From Amphiduros pacificus (lineage: Eukaryota; Annelida; Polychaeta; Phyllodocida; Hesionidae), in assembly GCA_949316495.1 (NCBI GenBank), contig OX439012.1, positions 25,528,666 to 25,592,665 on the forward strand: DNA of 64,000 nucleotides. Direction: 5' to 3'. The position numbers and the translations under genes are program-made. The notes under the pieces were generated by a model, which worked only from the letters and a program-made list of their open reading frames with translations, was not told the DNA's origin and ran no database searches. Shown here one piece after another: positions 1 to 13,500 of this stretch (its first letter is position 1; each line of letters opens with the position of its first letter).

Positions 1-2484
1 TTGAACATGTCTTAAAAAGAAAAATACAGAGACATTGATCTGTGACAGGCATGTTAAGAATTTTAAACTATTGTTCTAAATTGAATTATTGAATTTCCTT
101 CATCTAAATGTGTGTTCTTCTTGGTAAAAAGTTTGAACTTGTCATGGTGTCAATGAATGACGTAGTTGGAATACTGATTCACAACAGACGATCATGAGTT
201 ACCACTAACCCTATGACACTATACTATCATTTCAGCTATAAAATATTCTTCAATCAGGTCAACAACTTCTAAGAAGTTGGGTAAGGTGTTTTGTATAATT
301 TCTATAGAAAATATCCCAGCGAGACCTGTAAAAACCTCAGATATATATGCATTTAAATCACCAACTCTCTACCATTTATATGCATGTATCATATATATAT
401 TGCACCTTAACCACCACCAGAAAATTATAACCACAATAAAATTTAAATATTTTTTCTCCAACAATCTGTCAAAGTTACACGTTTATGTGTTTATACAGCT
501 CTTCCCCGCCGTTTCAGGTCGATTGTTAGAATTGATTTTACCTTCACTGAGATTTCCTGGGGCAAATACACCATCGCAGCTCCCAGCTCCGGCGAGTGAC
601 GTGCAGCATGGTACATATAGAGGGACAATGCATGACTGTACCTACCCGAGTGTACCTATACATGTCTAACCTGCTTGCACAGTAGCTAGGGACGTGTCTG
701 AGCAGAACACCATTCAAACATTTCATTCCATGAGACCGCACACTCACCATTCAGATGCATACACACGTATATGGGTCAAATTATTGTATAATAGTAATAA
801 TACGAGTTAAAGATGTGTATGATATAGCACTATATCAGATACCTACCTTATATATGTATTATGATATAAATAAAGTGTGATGGTTGTGTTTGTTGATGTT
901 AATATGTGCTTTCATGATTAGTATACACCTGGGATGATGATGTCTCTTTGTTGATATTAGTCCTCTTTGTTATGGGTACGCAGGCTGCCGTTGGCCGCTC
1001 ATAGCACACCTGGCAGCCTGCGTGGCCACACACACACACACACACTAAACAAAGACACACTGGCCACGTTTTCATATTCAACATAATTTTATTTCACACC
1101 AGTGTTGGATTAATTAGGCTTTTTTCTGTAGAGAGCGCTTGACATAGAATCACATCCTATATTGGTAGGCGTCCGGCATTGTTGTATGCTGAGGACGCTA
1201 CCAGGTCTCACCTGCTCGGGCCTCTCACCTGCCCGGCATATCCCGCCTTGTCACCCCACCTGGGCTGCCGGGATGAGTGCGGTCACGCAGGCAGCTGCCC
1301 ACTGAACCGTAAAATGTGTCACAACAGAACAACACAGTGCTTACCTTGGAGGAAGTTAAACTAGCAGAGGATTGCCATGTAGAATAAAGGTAAAGTATTC
1401 CCTAAATAGACCTTATTATAGATACCACAGCAGCTAGTGATAACATCAATAACTACCTTGATGTGATGTGAATGTCAGGGGCAGGCTTTATGTCCTCACC
1501 TTTAATAATTCCCAGACACCAACCTTTATAATGCTGTCAGACTCCAAATGCTGATCCTTGGTTGTCATATGGATATCCAATAGGCACATACAATGAGTTC
1601 ATGATTTAGGGAAATCCCCTCAATCAGACTAGTGGCATAGGCCTACCTTATATGTAACCACTTTGACGATTATAAAAGACGTTTATTGCATCGTTGAGTT
1701 GAATGTATGGCCTCCTTCTTGATCCGTTTTTATGGAGTAGGACTTGACACATGTTTATTGCAGTACCAGAAGTATCTTCCTTTGGATGATATTTTCATTG
1801 TTAATGTTCAATTCATGTACCTTATTTATGACCTTAGAGAGCACATGTGCAGTCAGAGTCAGAGTAAAATTTCTAGAATAGAACACAAATATTTTAAAAT
1901 CTTATGTATTCTTTATTTCTTTTGTGACATATATTACATGCTCAAGGTTGGCCTCGTGCCCAACTTACTAGAAGTTACAAATCCATGATTAAATCTTCAA
2001 TCGTCATCTTTGTTGCTTCCATATCATAGTTTCTTTAAAAAAATATGTTTGCTTATTTCCTTTAGTTTCAACATGTATGTACTACATATAATTCTGTGAG
2101 ACATGTATGTACTATAATTCTATTTGACATCTCGATGGCTTCCCGTGGTGTTAAAGCTTAATATAAGATATCACACAACGGAAATTCTTACCTTTCTAGA
2201 TCTGTAATCAGTTTGTTCATTTAATGTTGGAGGATGGAGAAATATAAATATTACTTTCAAACAGGAAATTGCATGCAAATTCTATTTTTTTTCAATACTC
2301 TCTTGTTACCATTGACTATATGAAAGAAAAATCCTGTTATTGAAAGTACCATTGGTCTTCTCATGGGGCATAATTTTGATTCTATTAAACTCGACTTGGG
2401 GATAAAAAATGTAACATGTTTATTTTTAATTTGCATATTCACGTTTCAGGAATATTATTAAACTTTGTTCAAATCTTGGAGAAA
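1..2484. other. Gene-free stretch upstream of the claudin-like gene
   Basis: I see no convincing coding exon on either strand; the open frames are short, AT-rich and resemble no family. It holds a short (CA)n run near 1026-1046 and a perfect 12-bp inverted repeat (978-989 with 1012-1023, 22-nt loop). Part of it may be promoter or 5' UTR of the gene that begins at 2485, but no clear core promoter motif decides this. Confidence 0.6.
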
Positions 2485-3911
2485 ATGCCTGCAACAGTTG
2501 AGATAACTAGTGGGACGTCCACTGCTACCCACACCATCGCTATGCGGGGCCTCGCTGGCGCCATCTTCTGGTGCATTGTGGCAGCCATGGTCACGTTCCT
2601 TGTGGGATTCTCGTCCCCCGAGTGGCACGTGAGCGGGAGTTCCAAAACGGGAGTTTGGGAACAATGTGCCTGTTCCACTACTCGGGACAAAACAAGTAAG
2701 TTCAATAAACTTAATGCCATGCAACAGGCTATCAAACTGTCCAACTTTTAATATTCCCTCAATATCACATTTTTTCTTAATATAACTCAACATTTCTTGA
2801 TAATCCAAAAGTCTTACATAATTTTTCATTGGAATACACTTGAAGGTATCATATTTCTTTTTCTTCTCTTTTTTTCGGTATTTTAAAGCTGATTATTCCA
2901 AAGCCAACAAATTAAAATCCATGCAAAAATCTGAAGAAACAATAAATAAATTATAAAAAAGTAAATAAATAACTCACTAAAAGTATGTCATTTCAATATG
3001 CGTTTCCAAATCAGCTGCCCAATTAGCGTAGTGTCTGATAATGGTATTATGGATATGGTGACTAATGACATATATGTTACAGGCTGGCAGACTGGGGTAC
3101 AGGTTACAGCCACACTTGGTTTAATAGGTCTCATCATCTGCCTCCTGTCCATTGGGGTCTACCTATTTGTAACTACATTAATGATAAATACTGTTCTCAT
3201 CTTGGCTACCGTCTCGTCCTTTATATCTGGTAAGTCCAATATTTCATTTGTCATTGCTTCGCGGTTTACCATTTCCATCAAATTTGGAAAGGTCCTTATC
3301 TATTGCTATATATTGCTATATATTGCTAAAACGATGAGCAAACTGCTTTAAATATTTGTTATGCATTGATAATAATAAGAGGATTCAGTTATTCAAATAA
3401 ATTTCTTTTTTACTGACATTTTAACCAGTTTTTACTGGTTCTAGGGAAAAAAAACAGCACAGTATATTGCATTTGACGCCCTAATCTTGGCACACCCAAC
3501 TTGTTGAATGTCATTAATTTGTGATTACATGGCAGTTTAACTTTGGCGCTTAATTTGATTTTGAATACTTTCAGTTATATCGTTGTGAAAAATAACATTT
3601 ATACTCTCTGTGAAAAAGTCTATTTGTATAATTTTGCATTAAACATCGTTTTTGAGAGCGGATGTATTTCTTTCTTATAGAAATCTTTCTTTTTTTCTCA
3701 ATGCAACTTTAATTCACGATATCCTTGCCCTGTTTCAGCATTCTTCATCTTCATAGCGGTCATAGTATTTGGGTCTAATACTGATACTTGGGGAGGACGC
3801 ATGGATTTCGGCTTCGCCTTCACGATCATTGCAGCGATACTGATCACGGTGGCCGGAGTCCTAGCCACGGTCCAGCTGTTCAAATCCGGAATCTTCAACT
3901 GCTGCAAATAA
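2485..3911 (+). CDS. Claudin/PMP22-like four-transmembrane protein, 3 exons
   Basis: Exons 2485-2695, 3083-3229 and 3739-3911 join in phase (1, then 1) to give 176 aa ending in TAA. Introns are GT-AG (donors GTAAGTTC and GTAAGTCC; acceptors TTACAG and TTTCAG). The protein has four hydrophobic segments (about residues 22-44, 76-98, 102-124 and 140-166) and an extracellular loop after helix 1 with PEWHV, then GVWEQCACS, which matches the W-GLW-C-C signature of the claudin/PMP22/EMP superfamily. A start at 2485 is chosen because helix 1 follows within 25 residues; an upstream in-frame Met at 2416 lies in a hydrophobic AT-rich stretch that looks like 5' UTR or intron. Family members sit in the plasma membrane as junction or growth-arrest-type proteins; the exact role here cannot be told. 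The C-terminus (FNCCK) is short and has two cysteines that could be palmitoylated. Confidence 0.78.
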
Positions 3912-4224
3912 CTCACACATCATATCAGTATGGTAAAAGGTGAACACTTGTTAAGATATGGAGCAAATCTCAAAACAAGGAACACAATTTATTCTGGATT
4001 TTTTAATGTGTACATGTTTACTAATTTCCTATTTATCTTTTGTCCAATATATTTTAAAGTAAATAAGCTTACATATTTTTTCATGTAAAATGTGTTCATG
4101 TTACTTGAAAAATGTACTTAATGACATTTTACCGCTCTTCCAATATTGAAAATATATCATTCAAACATCTGAATTGCCTAACACACCACCATTTTCTTGA
4201 TGATGAAAATCAAAATGTCCGACA

Positions 4225-4395
4225 AGAGATTATTAGACATAAGGTGTATCTGACATGAGGTGTATCTGACATGAGGTGTATCTGACATGAGGTGTATCTG
4301 ACATGAGGTGTATCCGACATGAGGTGTATCTGACATGAGGTGTATCTGACATGAGGTGTATCTGATATGAGGTGTATCTGACATGAGGTGTGTCG
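4225..4395. repeat. 16-bp tandem repeat
   Basis: About ten copies of a 16-bp unit reading GTGTATCTGACATGAG, nearly identical, about 300 bp past the claudin-like stop codon. Confidence 0.9.
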
Positions 4396-6521
4396 ATTTT
4401 GAAATTATCCTATTAAATCAGGTGTGAAATTTTTGTTTTGACCTGTAAGCAGCTTTCAATACAAGAGACCATTGAATTGAAGCTAAAATATGGAAGATAT
4501 AACTCAGCGTAAACATAGTTCACAGTATGGAACTATTTCTAAGATATCCTCAAATGTTGAAGCAGAGATTGGTATTCCCCCGGTGTCTGCGATGGCACCA
4601 ATCCCGATGTCTTCTGTTTAACTAACATGAGGCATATATATGTATTGTGAGATTTATTGTGACCTGATGGTAATGAGGTATTCAAATATTTGATACAATA
4701 GGTAAAAATTAAAGCGTCATCTGTGCATATAGTCTTCCTACATGTTTTAAAGGAAAGTTTGAAGTGTTCTTGTTTTATTGGAAACATTCCTAATCTTAAT
4801 GAGATTCGAAAAATCAATGGCTCTTAATCAGTTTAAGAAGTCAGTCTGATTTTATTATGCTCAAACAAAAACAGCAAAACATACGAATGAAGTGAATTTG
4901 TGAATTTGTAAGTATTGGATTACCATGCGAGTAATATGGCAACTGTCAGAATGTGCAAGTTGATGTAGCGGAGCATAATAGTTGCCCAATAGTTTTATGG
5001 CTTATTCATTGGATTTTGTCCCTAAATCTTATATCGAATGTTATGGAGACAGGGCTTTTGAGAATGTATTAAGGCCGTATTGGGTGGTGGAAAGTAACAC
5101 TGTTAATCTCACTCTCATATTCTACATATCCATATTGAATGTATCATTTTCTACAGCTAAAATGATATCACTATAAAGGTTAATAAAAGAGCTAAGACCA
5201 ATATGTGTAGATACTGCTTCATCGTAAATATTTATTTTATTAGAAACTAGAAATACGTTACTTTTATTGCCAACCTGTTTTAATTATATAATAAAGAACA
5301 ATAAATATGTTTATATAAAAGATCGATACATTGGTTTGACATTTACAAACATTTCGTTATGATAAATTCAAAATGGAGTTTTGGCAAGTAAATTCAATTT
5401 GTTATCAGTGTGTTTTACAAGTGGAAAGGTAAATACTATCATAATATGGTATACATTCTTGGAAAAAACCGTGTTTAGTTACTATCACAAAGGTATTCCC
5501 TTATGTGAACAAATAAGTCCTTATTTTGAGTTTTAACTTTGCATTATTTAATTTTATATAAAAGATTACGTGATAGGCCCCATATTGTACATATTTTGTA
5601 TATATTTTTATAACATAAGTCTACGTTAAGCCCAGTAAAAAAGAATATGCTCATAAGAGTAATCATGAGAGAACTCAAATACATTTGTAAAATTTGGCAC
5701 ATCAGATTTTAATTTTGATTTGATTTGATTTGATTTGATATGTTGGCCGATCGTCTTTTGTCTCGTGGGCACTCCGAGCTTCAGATTGACCTTTTAATCA
5801 GTGTGAAATCAATACTGCTGACAGTATCCAAGCCACTACTTCCTGTCTTCCATTATATAACCAAGACCAAGAAAGGCACAGACCCATTGTGCGGGTTGGC
5901 GGGAAAACATGCCAGAGGAAGTTCATTTGATATTTGACGTTTTTTTCAAAGTATCCCCCCCAAGTATATATCCATACACACATATGATATGGGTCAAAAC
6001 AGGATATAAAAGGATATATACCCTGTCAAAAGCGGATATATCCTTTTTATTTGTAATAAATACATTTTTTTTGTACATTTGTAACTTAGAAATGCTTTTT
6101 AAATGATCTCAAAGATTTTTGATTGACCAATGGGTCCTTAGACATACTTGGTAGACATGCCTAGCCCCCTCAATATGAGAGCATAAATCTGAGTTCAATG
6201 GAGGAGCCCTTTTTCCCTGACAAAGTCAATACACTCGACCTACTGACTGGTATGAGGTGGGGGTGGGGGAAAGTACTAAAAAGACTTTTGATTGACTAAT
6301 GGGGCCTTAGACATACTTGGTGGACATGTCTAGATTATGTACACTCCCCCATCTTATCCCAGACACCATAAAAATAAACACATTTTGTAATTTTATAGCA
6401 TTTGTATTGTTTAAACACATTTACATTTATGATAATGTTGCACACAAATTACTATTGTGTAAGAATTGTTCATTCAATTTTCATTGTTATCTGATATATA
6501 ATATAGTTTTTAATATATCTA

Positions 6522-6524
<3 letters not shown>

Positions 6525-6577
<53 letters not shown>
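6525..6577. repeat. (TA)n microsatellite
   Basis: Uninterrupted TA dinucleotides in the spacer. Confidence 0.95.
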
Positions 6578-6582
<5 letters not shown>

Positions 6583-7526
6583 TAATACAAAATATAGAAG
6601 TATATGGTGTAAAATAGGTAAATATTCAAATAAAGTAACATAAAACATATATTGTATATAAATCAAAATAAACAATTATAAAATTATGCATAAAATTCTT
6701 CTTACGATATTTGCCTAATATTGATTGATATTTGCCTAATCCTGATTGATATTTGCCTAATCGTGGTAGATTATATATAACTATATCTGACACTTTCCAC
6801 ACTTGGTCCACACTGTATTATATATTTCTAAAACGCAAACATTTTCTCCTATCCTTTAAACTAATATATGATAGATATATAATCTGTGAAATAGCACTAC
6901 ACATACTAGATGTATATTGATATAAGATGGATAAATCATCATCAGCAAGTCAGCATTACATATTTCCTGAGTACGAATTTATGATATACATATAATATCA
7001 ATGCATTAGTACTACATATATCCTGCATAATATAAAATAGATATATAAAGAATCAGTAAACTAACTGATATATATTTACACATTTATATATGTATATATT
7101 CAGTCAGCATTTAGCGTGCCCACTAATATAATCAGTAGCTTTATTTCTCCAAACGTATATAGCTGGGCTCTCACAATTTGGTTTACCGTGACTGCTATTT
7201 TCTCTAATTGGTTTGAGTGGATCACAGAGCTGAATCAGATACAAATTCGGCTTGATTCACTTTATTCTGATCTGAAACAAATGATACCCAAATTATTCAA
7301 TGCATGGAAAATATAACTGAAATCAATCTTACTTGTAAACACCGCAATAGTAGAAATTGATCAGATTCCAACTTTATTCACACAACTAGTAATAGGTATC
7401 AAGGTTAACAAAGTTATCAATGATAATTATCGAAATGTGTAGACATGAAATCGAAAAACAATATTTAAAATTTATTTTATCTCTCTACATGACTCCATTG
7501 TAATGTATAAAACCGCGATTCTTGTA

Positions 7527-10500
7527 TTACTTACTCGAATGTCCATTTTCTTCTAAAAGTGCATTTTCCTTAGGTTTTGAATTAACCTTTTTATATTTTG
7601 CTTCAGCCGCTTTTTCCTTCAAATAAGCATATGTACCTTGCTTCTTGAAATCAAAATGTATCCATCTGCAATCAAACATGGTTTCACTTAATTGTTAAAA
7701 TATCAAATTAGGAATTGAGATTGTCTTGATTTATTTTCTACAATATATTTTATAGATTGTTTATGTTCGATCAGGCATTTTAGGTCAATCTATCTTAAGA
7801 TTACAAAACAAATTCTGGTTGATAAATAGGAAATTATAGCACGGAGGGCAACACTGACATAATATGCACCACAGACAGAACAGAGGGCAGCACTAATATG
7901 ATCTGTTCCATAGACTAAACACAGAGGGCAGCACTTACATAATTTGAGCCATAGGCACAATATAGATGGCAGCGCCGAGCACAAATGAGAATCCCGGCCA
8001 GAAGGTCAGAGTGTGAGGGTAAATGTTGCTGAACATTGCTATTCCTGCCAGAATACTGATGGTTTGTAGCGCACCCGCTACTGCGAATATCATGCCTACA
8101 AATACAAATATCAAATGCAATATATAATAAGATTGAACCATAACCTTAAAAATGTATAAGAAATAATATCAGAATGGTTTTTTTTAAGTAGATGATTTTG
8201 TATTTTACCAGGTTATATGGACCTTGAATGCATTATTTTGTATTTGAATCTATTTTAAAGTCACAATGGAGACGTGAGGCATATGACCTTTATGGGCTCT
8301 GGGGCAAAAACCCTTTGTGAACTCTGGGAAATATGACCTTTGTGGGCTCTGGGGCAAATGGCATTTGTGGACATGGGGGCATATGACATTTTTGCTCTCT
8401 GAGCCAAATGACCTTTGTGGTCTCTGGAGTATATTTTGTTGATATATAATCAGATAACATAACTGCCTCTGCAAGATCTACTTCACTAACCTACCATATT
8501 TTGATCAGCTTTCAACAAGAATGTCAAATACCAGATGTGAAAAAGTGTGAAAAATACACCCCTAAGGATCCAATGTAACCTCAGGTTTCAGGAGATCCAT
8601 GTGAAAGGAGCTAATCTTAACCAGTTAGTGACATTCCTAACTTTGTATTTTCATCTACCCAATTACTGTGGGTTCAAAGTTTTGAATTGCTCAGAGCAGC
8701 TCAGTGAAAAGATTGTATACATAACCAACGAAGCAAATTTAACACCAAAATATTCAACCACATAGGTTTAAATTAGCAGGCAATATCCCCTCATTCAATT
8801 CTCTGTAACAAAACATTATGCAATACTATACCACAATATTGTTGACAAATATATCCTGCTTAAAATTACCTCCCCTTCGAATTCATTCAAGGACTCTCAA
8901 TATCAGCCCCTGCCGTCAATAGTGAAAAAGTGCATTCAGGACTGGCCGCTTTTTATGACCTTTTGAAAATCAGGCTGTGCACTGATTGGCAAAAGAATAA
9001 ATGATTCTGTATTGTACTGCTTGGTATACATCTAGGATAACTGATTACATGTACAGGTCATGACCTCGAGCTGGTAAATTCTGATTGGAGGATATTAAGG
9101 TGAGTATGATAATTAATGATTCCGAATATATAAAAAATTTTGAATATCAAATTTACAACAATGACAGCAGAGGTAGAAGATTGAATGACTTGCAATATTT
9201 GCCATGTAATGCAGAGCAAAACTTACTCTAAATCAACTCATTACTGTCAGACATGAAGCAAATTCGCAAGATGTTGTTAAATTTCCAACAGCTCTTGCCA
9301 CAAGATATGCTACATTTTCACTTCTCTTCATAATTTTATTGATTCTTGCAAACCTCAAAAACAGCAAAAATACATATCTATGATATGTAAGATATGTGTG
9401 GTTACCTTAACTGATAGGTAGTAAACATGCACATCATCCCAAGGACTTTCCAAAGATTTGCTTGGATGCCTGGTTTTGGCTCCCAATCAAATAAGCTACA
9501 CATATACAAAAGTACCTAACTGAAATACATAAAAAATGCAATATAAAACCAAAATTTGTTTAAATATCTGGAATATTTTTGGTAGATATAAAGAAATGAT
9601 AGCTTACCGGTTTCATTTGGCTCAATAAGTAAAGATAGCAGAGATCTGTATATGGTCCATACATAATGCTGTAAAAACCCAACTACAGCAGCTGCAATTG
9701 AATAAAAGTAACGATATGAAAATTGTGAAATTATCATGAAAATATAAACATACTTAAAGGTTTTGGGAACCAGATTGTCCAACACTTTTTTTTCTTATAT
9801 AAAATAAACCTTTAGTATACCATACCCTAACCTTTGTGATCTAAGCAATTTACACATCATATATTTCCCCTACATACATGTAAATGTCTTGAGCCGACCA
9901 CAGGACGTGGCAGAGTTGACTAGAGTGCAAAGTTAGCACCAGTTGTGATGTAAAACCCCAAATAAACCACACAATCTTGGTGTCTTATACTTACAGAGGA
10001 ACACCATCCATGTTGTGGTGGAGAATCCTAGTATAACCTGTGAGACGATAGCCGAGGCATATCCAGCCACCAGCAACAAAGGCTCCTGCAAAACAAAACA
10101 AAACATTACCGTATTTACTCGTATATAAGACGACTCGTGTATAAGACGACCCCCCAAAATCGATGTTATTTTGCTTGAAAAGACCAATTTCCGAATATAA
10201 GACGAGGTGTTTTTTTCTCGAGACATCGGCACTGCTACCATTCAAGTTTGGCGGCCATTTATAAAGTGAAACTTAAATATGGTTACGCAACAAGATCTTA
10301 ATGGTCTTATACCCGAGTATTTACGGTAAAACGTAAATACGATGTTTGTAATTTCGAAATAACGAATATCAGACGTAGCGGATCGATTTTAATTGCGTTT
10401 TAAATGATAAATAAAGGTATTTACCCAATATTATCACAAAATATGCTTTGAAGGTCGAGAACAGAACAAAACCATCCATCCATTTATGACATGCATTACG

Positions 10501-13500
10501 CAACACGTAGTTATATCTTAATTAAATAATTGAATAATTTTCTTAATTGAGCCATAAAATATATTACACTATTTTTTTCATGAAAAGTAATCTAAAACAG
10601 CAAATAATATAAAATCAAATTACCTTGCATTTTTTCTTTTTCAATAAGGGAAGAATTATAAGTTGACTTATAGCCCCAAGACTGTGAGTGAAACCATTGA
10701 GATATCCGTATGTGCTCTGAGACCAACTGAGAGGCTGTCTCACCACGTACAAATACAACAGCACATCGATAGCTTTAATAGTAACGAAAATAAAATAAAA
10801 AGGAAATTAGTGATAGTATTTTTAAGTATATTTAGCATTAAAATCAGTTTGTTACAAAAATTCGTCGGGTATCAAACAGCAATATGTTATTATAATCAAT
10901 ATGATATTCGTAATATGGAAATAGAACAAAAACATGATGTTTAATATAACAAGCAGTAATTTCAGGTGATGGTGTTGATTGCAGGCACTAATTGCAGGAG
11001 TAAAACACAAGAGGTCCGTTTTGTTGAGGATCTAGTCTGGTCTGACTCGTTTATTTTAATACAGGGTATTCTATATTTGAAAGGTGCGAGCTGCTACATT
11101 TGAGGAACAGATGGGTATTATCATAATGTTACATTAACCAATTCAATGTTAATAATGAGTAAGTATGAATGGGCAAATAAGCAAATAACTTATGCATTGC
11201 TCCAAATATGAACGTTAATAATGAGTAGCAATGGAAAGGCAATTAATGTAACTTGCGCAATGTGAACATTGATATTAAGTAGATATAGATAATTAATTAA
11301 TGTTGCTCACACCATATGATTGTTAATAATGAGTAGGTATGGATAGACAATTGAACTCACGCATTGCTTCAAATATGCATGTTAGTAATGAGCAAGATAA
11401 TAATGAGGAAGTTAATAAAGGAATTAATGTAATGCCTCAGTCACATTTGCACCGGGCGCCGGCCGGGAAGTAAGAATCGGCCGACTTCCCAGTCTGCCGG
11501 GCGCCGAGGAGTAAATCAGCAACAATGTGAGATATGCCGTAGCTGTGGTCACATTATTTAAGGGCACCGCACGGCACCCGTAAGAAAATGACACAGATGT
11601 CTGCAGGATATCTTAAAGACATCTGTATCATGTAACAGACATCTGTACATGCTGTAGGATATCCTAAAGACGTCTATATGAGACCGCAGGGAGCCCGGTG
11701 GATCATCTGACGATGGCCTGTGAACACATGAAATATAAAAAATCCTATTTTCACCGCACGATGCCACTGGCAGCCCTAAGATAATCAGCCGATGTGCCTG
11801 AGGGACACTGTCGGGACCCTGCCGGGACCCTGCCGTGTACTTTGATGAAGACGCGTGCGCAACATCGATGGTGGTCATGTTTTAATCGAGGACTCGCTTT
11901 TCTGATAAAATATACCGATTATCTGTTTCGAAACAAGGTCACAATTAGCCAAGAACCATCCATATCGAACGAATAACATTGGTGTTGCATTTGTGAACAA
12001 ATTTGTGATCATTGAACGCGTCACAAACAATATATCAAGCAAAATTTGGCGAGAGACAGTGAAAGCATTTTTCGCCATCTTGAATCTTAATCAGTTTCAC
12101 CTGCAAAACGGAAAAACGGTTAAGGTTCAGACAAACGAAGAAGAAATACATGATATAAACAAATCAACCTACCTGAGTGAACTGCAGACTCGATTATATA
12201 ACCGAATTTGAGACGCTAAGTTGAGAGATCAGGAAAACTCTTAACGCTAGGTAAACACAGAGACCCGACATTGATCTCATGAGTGATTTTTCTCAGGTAA
12301 ACTCCTCAGGTAAATTCCTCAGGTGTCTCGTTGAAAATTTAATCTGAGCCAAATCTGACGTGCCTGTGCGCGCCAAATAACTATTTCATTCAAAGTCAAG
12401 TATTCGCAGAAGAAAGACGTGAGCTGAAAACCTACGAAATATTGCCGGAATATCGCCGAACAAACATCGTCACACAGTATCGCCGAAAGTATTGAAGTAT
12501 CACCGAAAGTATTGAAGATAAGATAAAATCTCGGTAAGTTCTTATTATAAAATAATAGGAAATTGATACTTAGCGGAACAATCGTAGACTCGAAACTCTG
12601 ACCACTTATTGAAAACTATTGAAAACCATTGAGAACTATTGGAAAAACTGTATCAGGGTGAACTCCTGTACGGGTAGTGATTGAAAAAATTGGTGTAGCT
12701 GAAAAAAGAAGTGAAAATATAACCTGAACCAAGGCTGAACCCCCTTGACAGGATAGAAATAAATTACTTGAGCCAAGGTTGAACCGCCTTGACAGGATAG
12801 AACTAAATTACTTGAGCCAAGGTTGAACCGCCTTGACAAACTGATTGAACAAGCTGATACACCTGACACCTCACATCTCTAGTGATTAAAAATAAATACC
12901 TTGAAATGTGTGATCAGGTATATAGAGTGAAAGCAATAACTGGTGATTTCTATGACCGGAAAACCAAAACCAGGTTTTACAAAATCTGGTGGGAAGGTTT
13001 CAAAAAAAAAGAGAGTACATATGAACCAGCTTGCAATATTGATAATAACCAGATTGAGTGTTACCATATGAGGAAAAATAAAAATAAATCCAACCTAAAA
13101 TGTAGTAAAGACGTATGCACATATAAGAATGCAATATCTGAAAATATGAATATGTCTTTACAGATGGCTTCCAAGGCAAGTAACAAAACTCGCCAGGGCA
13201 CTCGCAAACGGGAATCCAGGTCCAGGTCCTCCTCGAGGTCCTCTCATGTGGACTGGGCGGAGCTGGTGAACCTGGAGGAGGAGCAGAATGATGAACAAAC
13301 TACAAAGAAGGTTACTCTTCAAGCAGACCCCGAAGGGGCATCTCTAGTGATCGATGTAACGAATGATGAACCACAAACAGTGGCGCCACCTGTAGGAACA
13401 CCCGATAAAGAGGGAACCAGAAGGTTGGACACACAAGAAACAACTGAAGGAGGGAACGACGCCCAAAAACAACTTGACAGAAATACCCCCAACCCTGGGG

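Larger units (their letters stand above)
3912..7526. other. Spacer between claudin-like gene and the SLC46 3' end
   Basis: The two genes converge across this stretch, so both 3' UTRs lie here. I see no exon. It contains a 16-bp tandem repeat (4225-4395), a (TA)n run at about 6525-6577, a three-copy TATTTGCCTAAT-type repeat near 6708-6760, and a fragment near 5738-5785 (ATGTTGGCCG followed by CTTTTGTCTCGTGGGCAC) that is also found near 37220-37255, marking a dispersed repeat. Confidence 0.6.

Noticed and set aside
277-669. 130-codon open frame near the left edge
   Set aside because: No similarity to a known family, AT-rich composition and no splice partner found.
11558-11878. Open frames inside the TIR element as a transposase
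   Set aside because: Short, with no DDE or DNA-binding motif visible.
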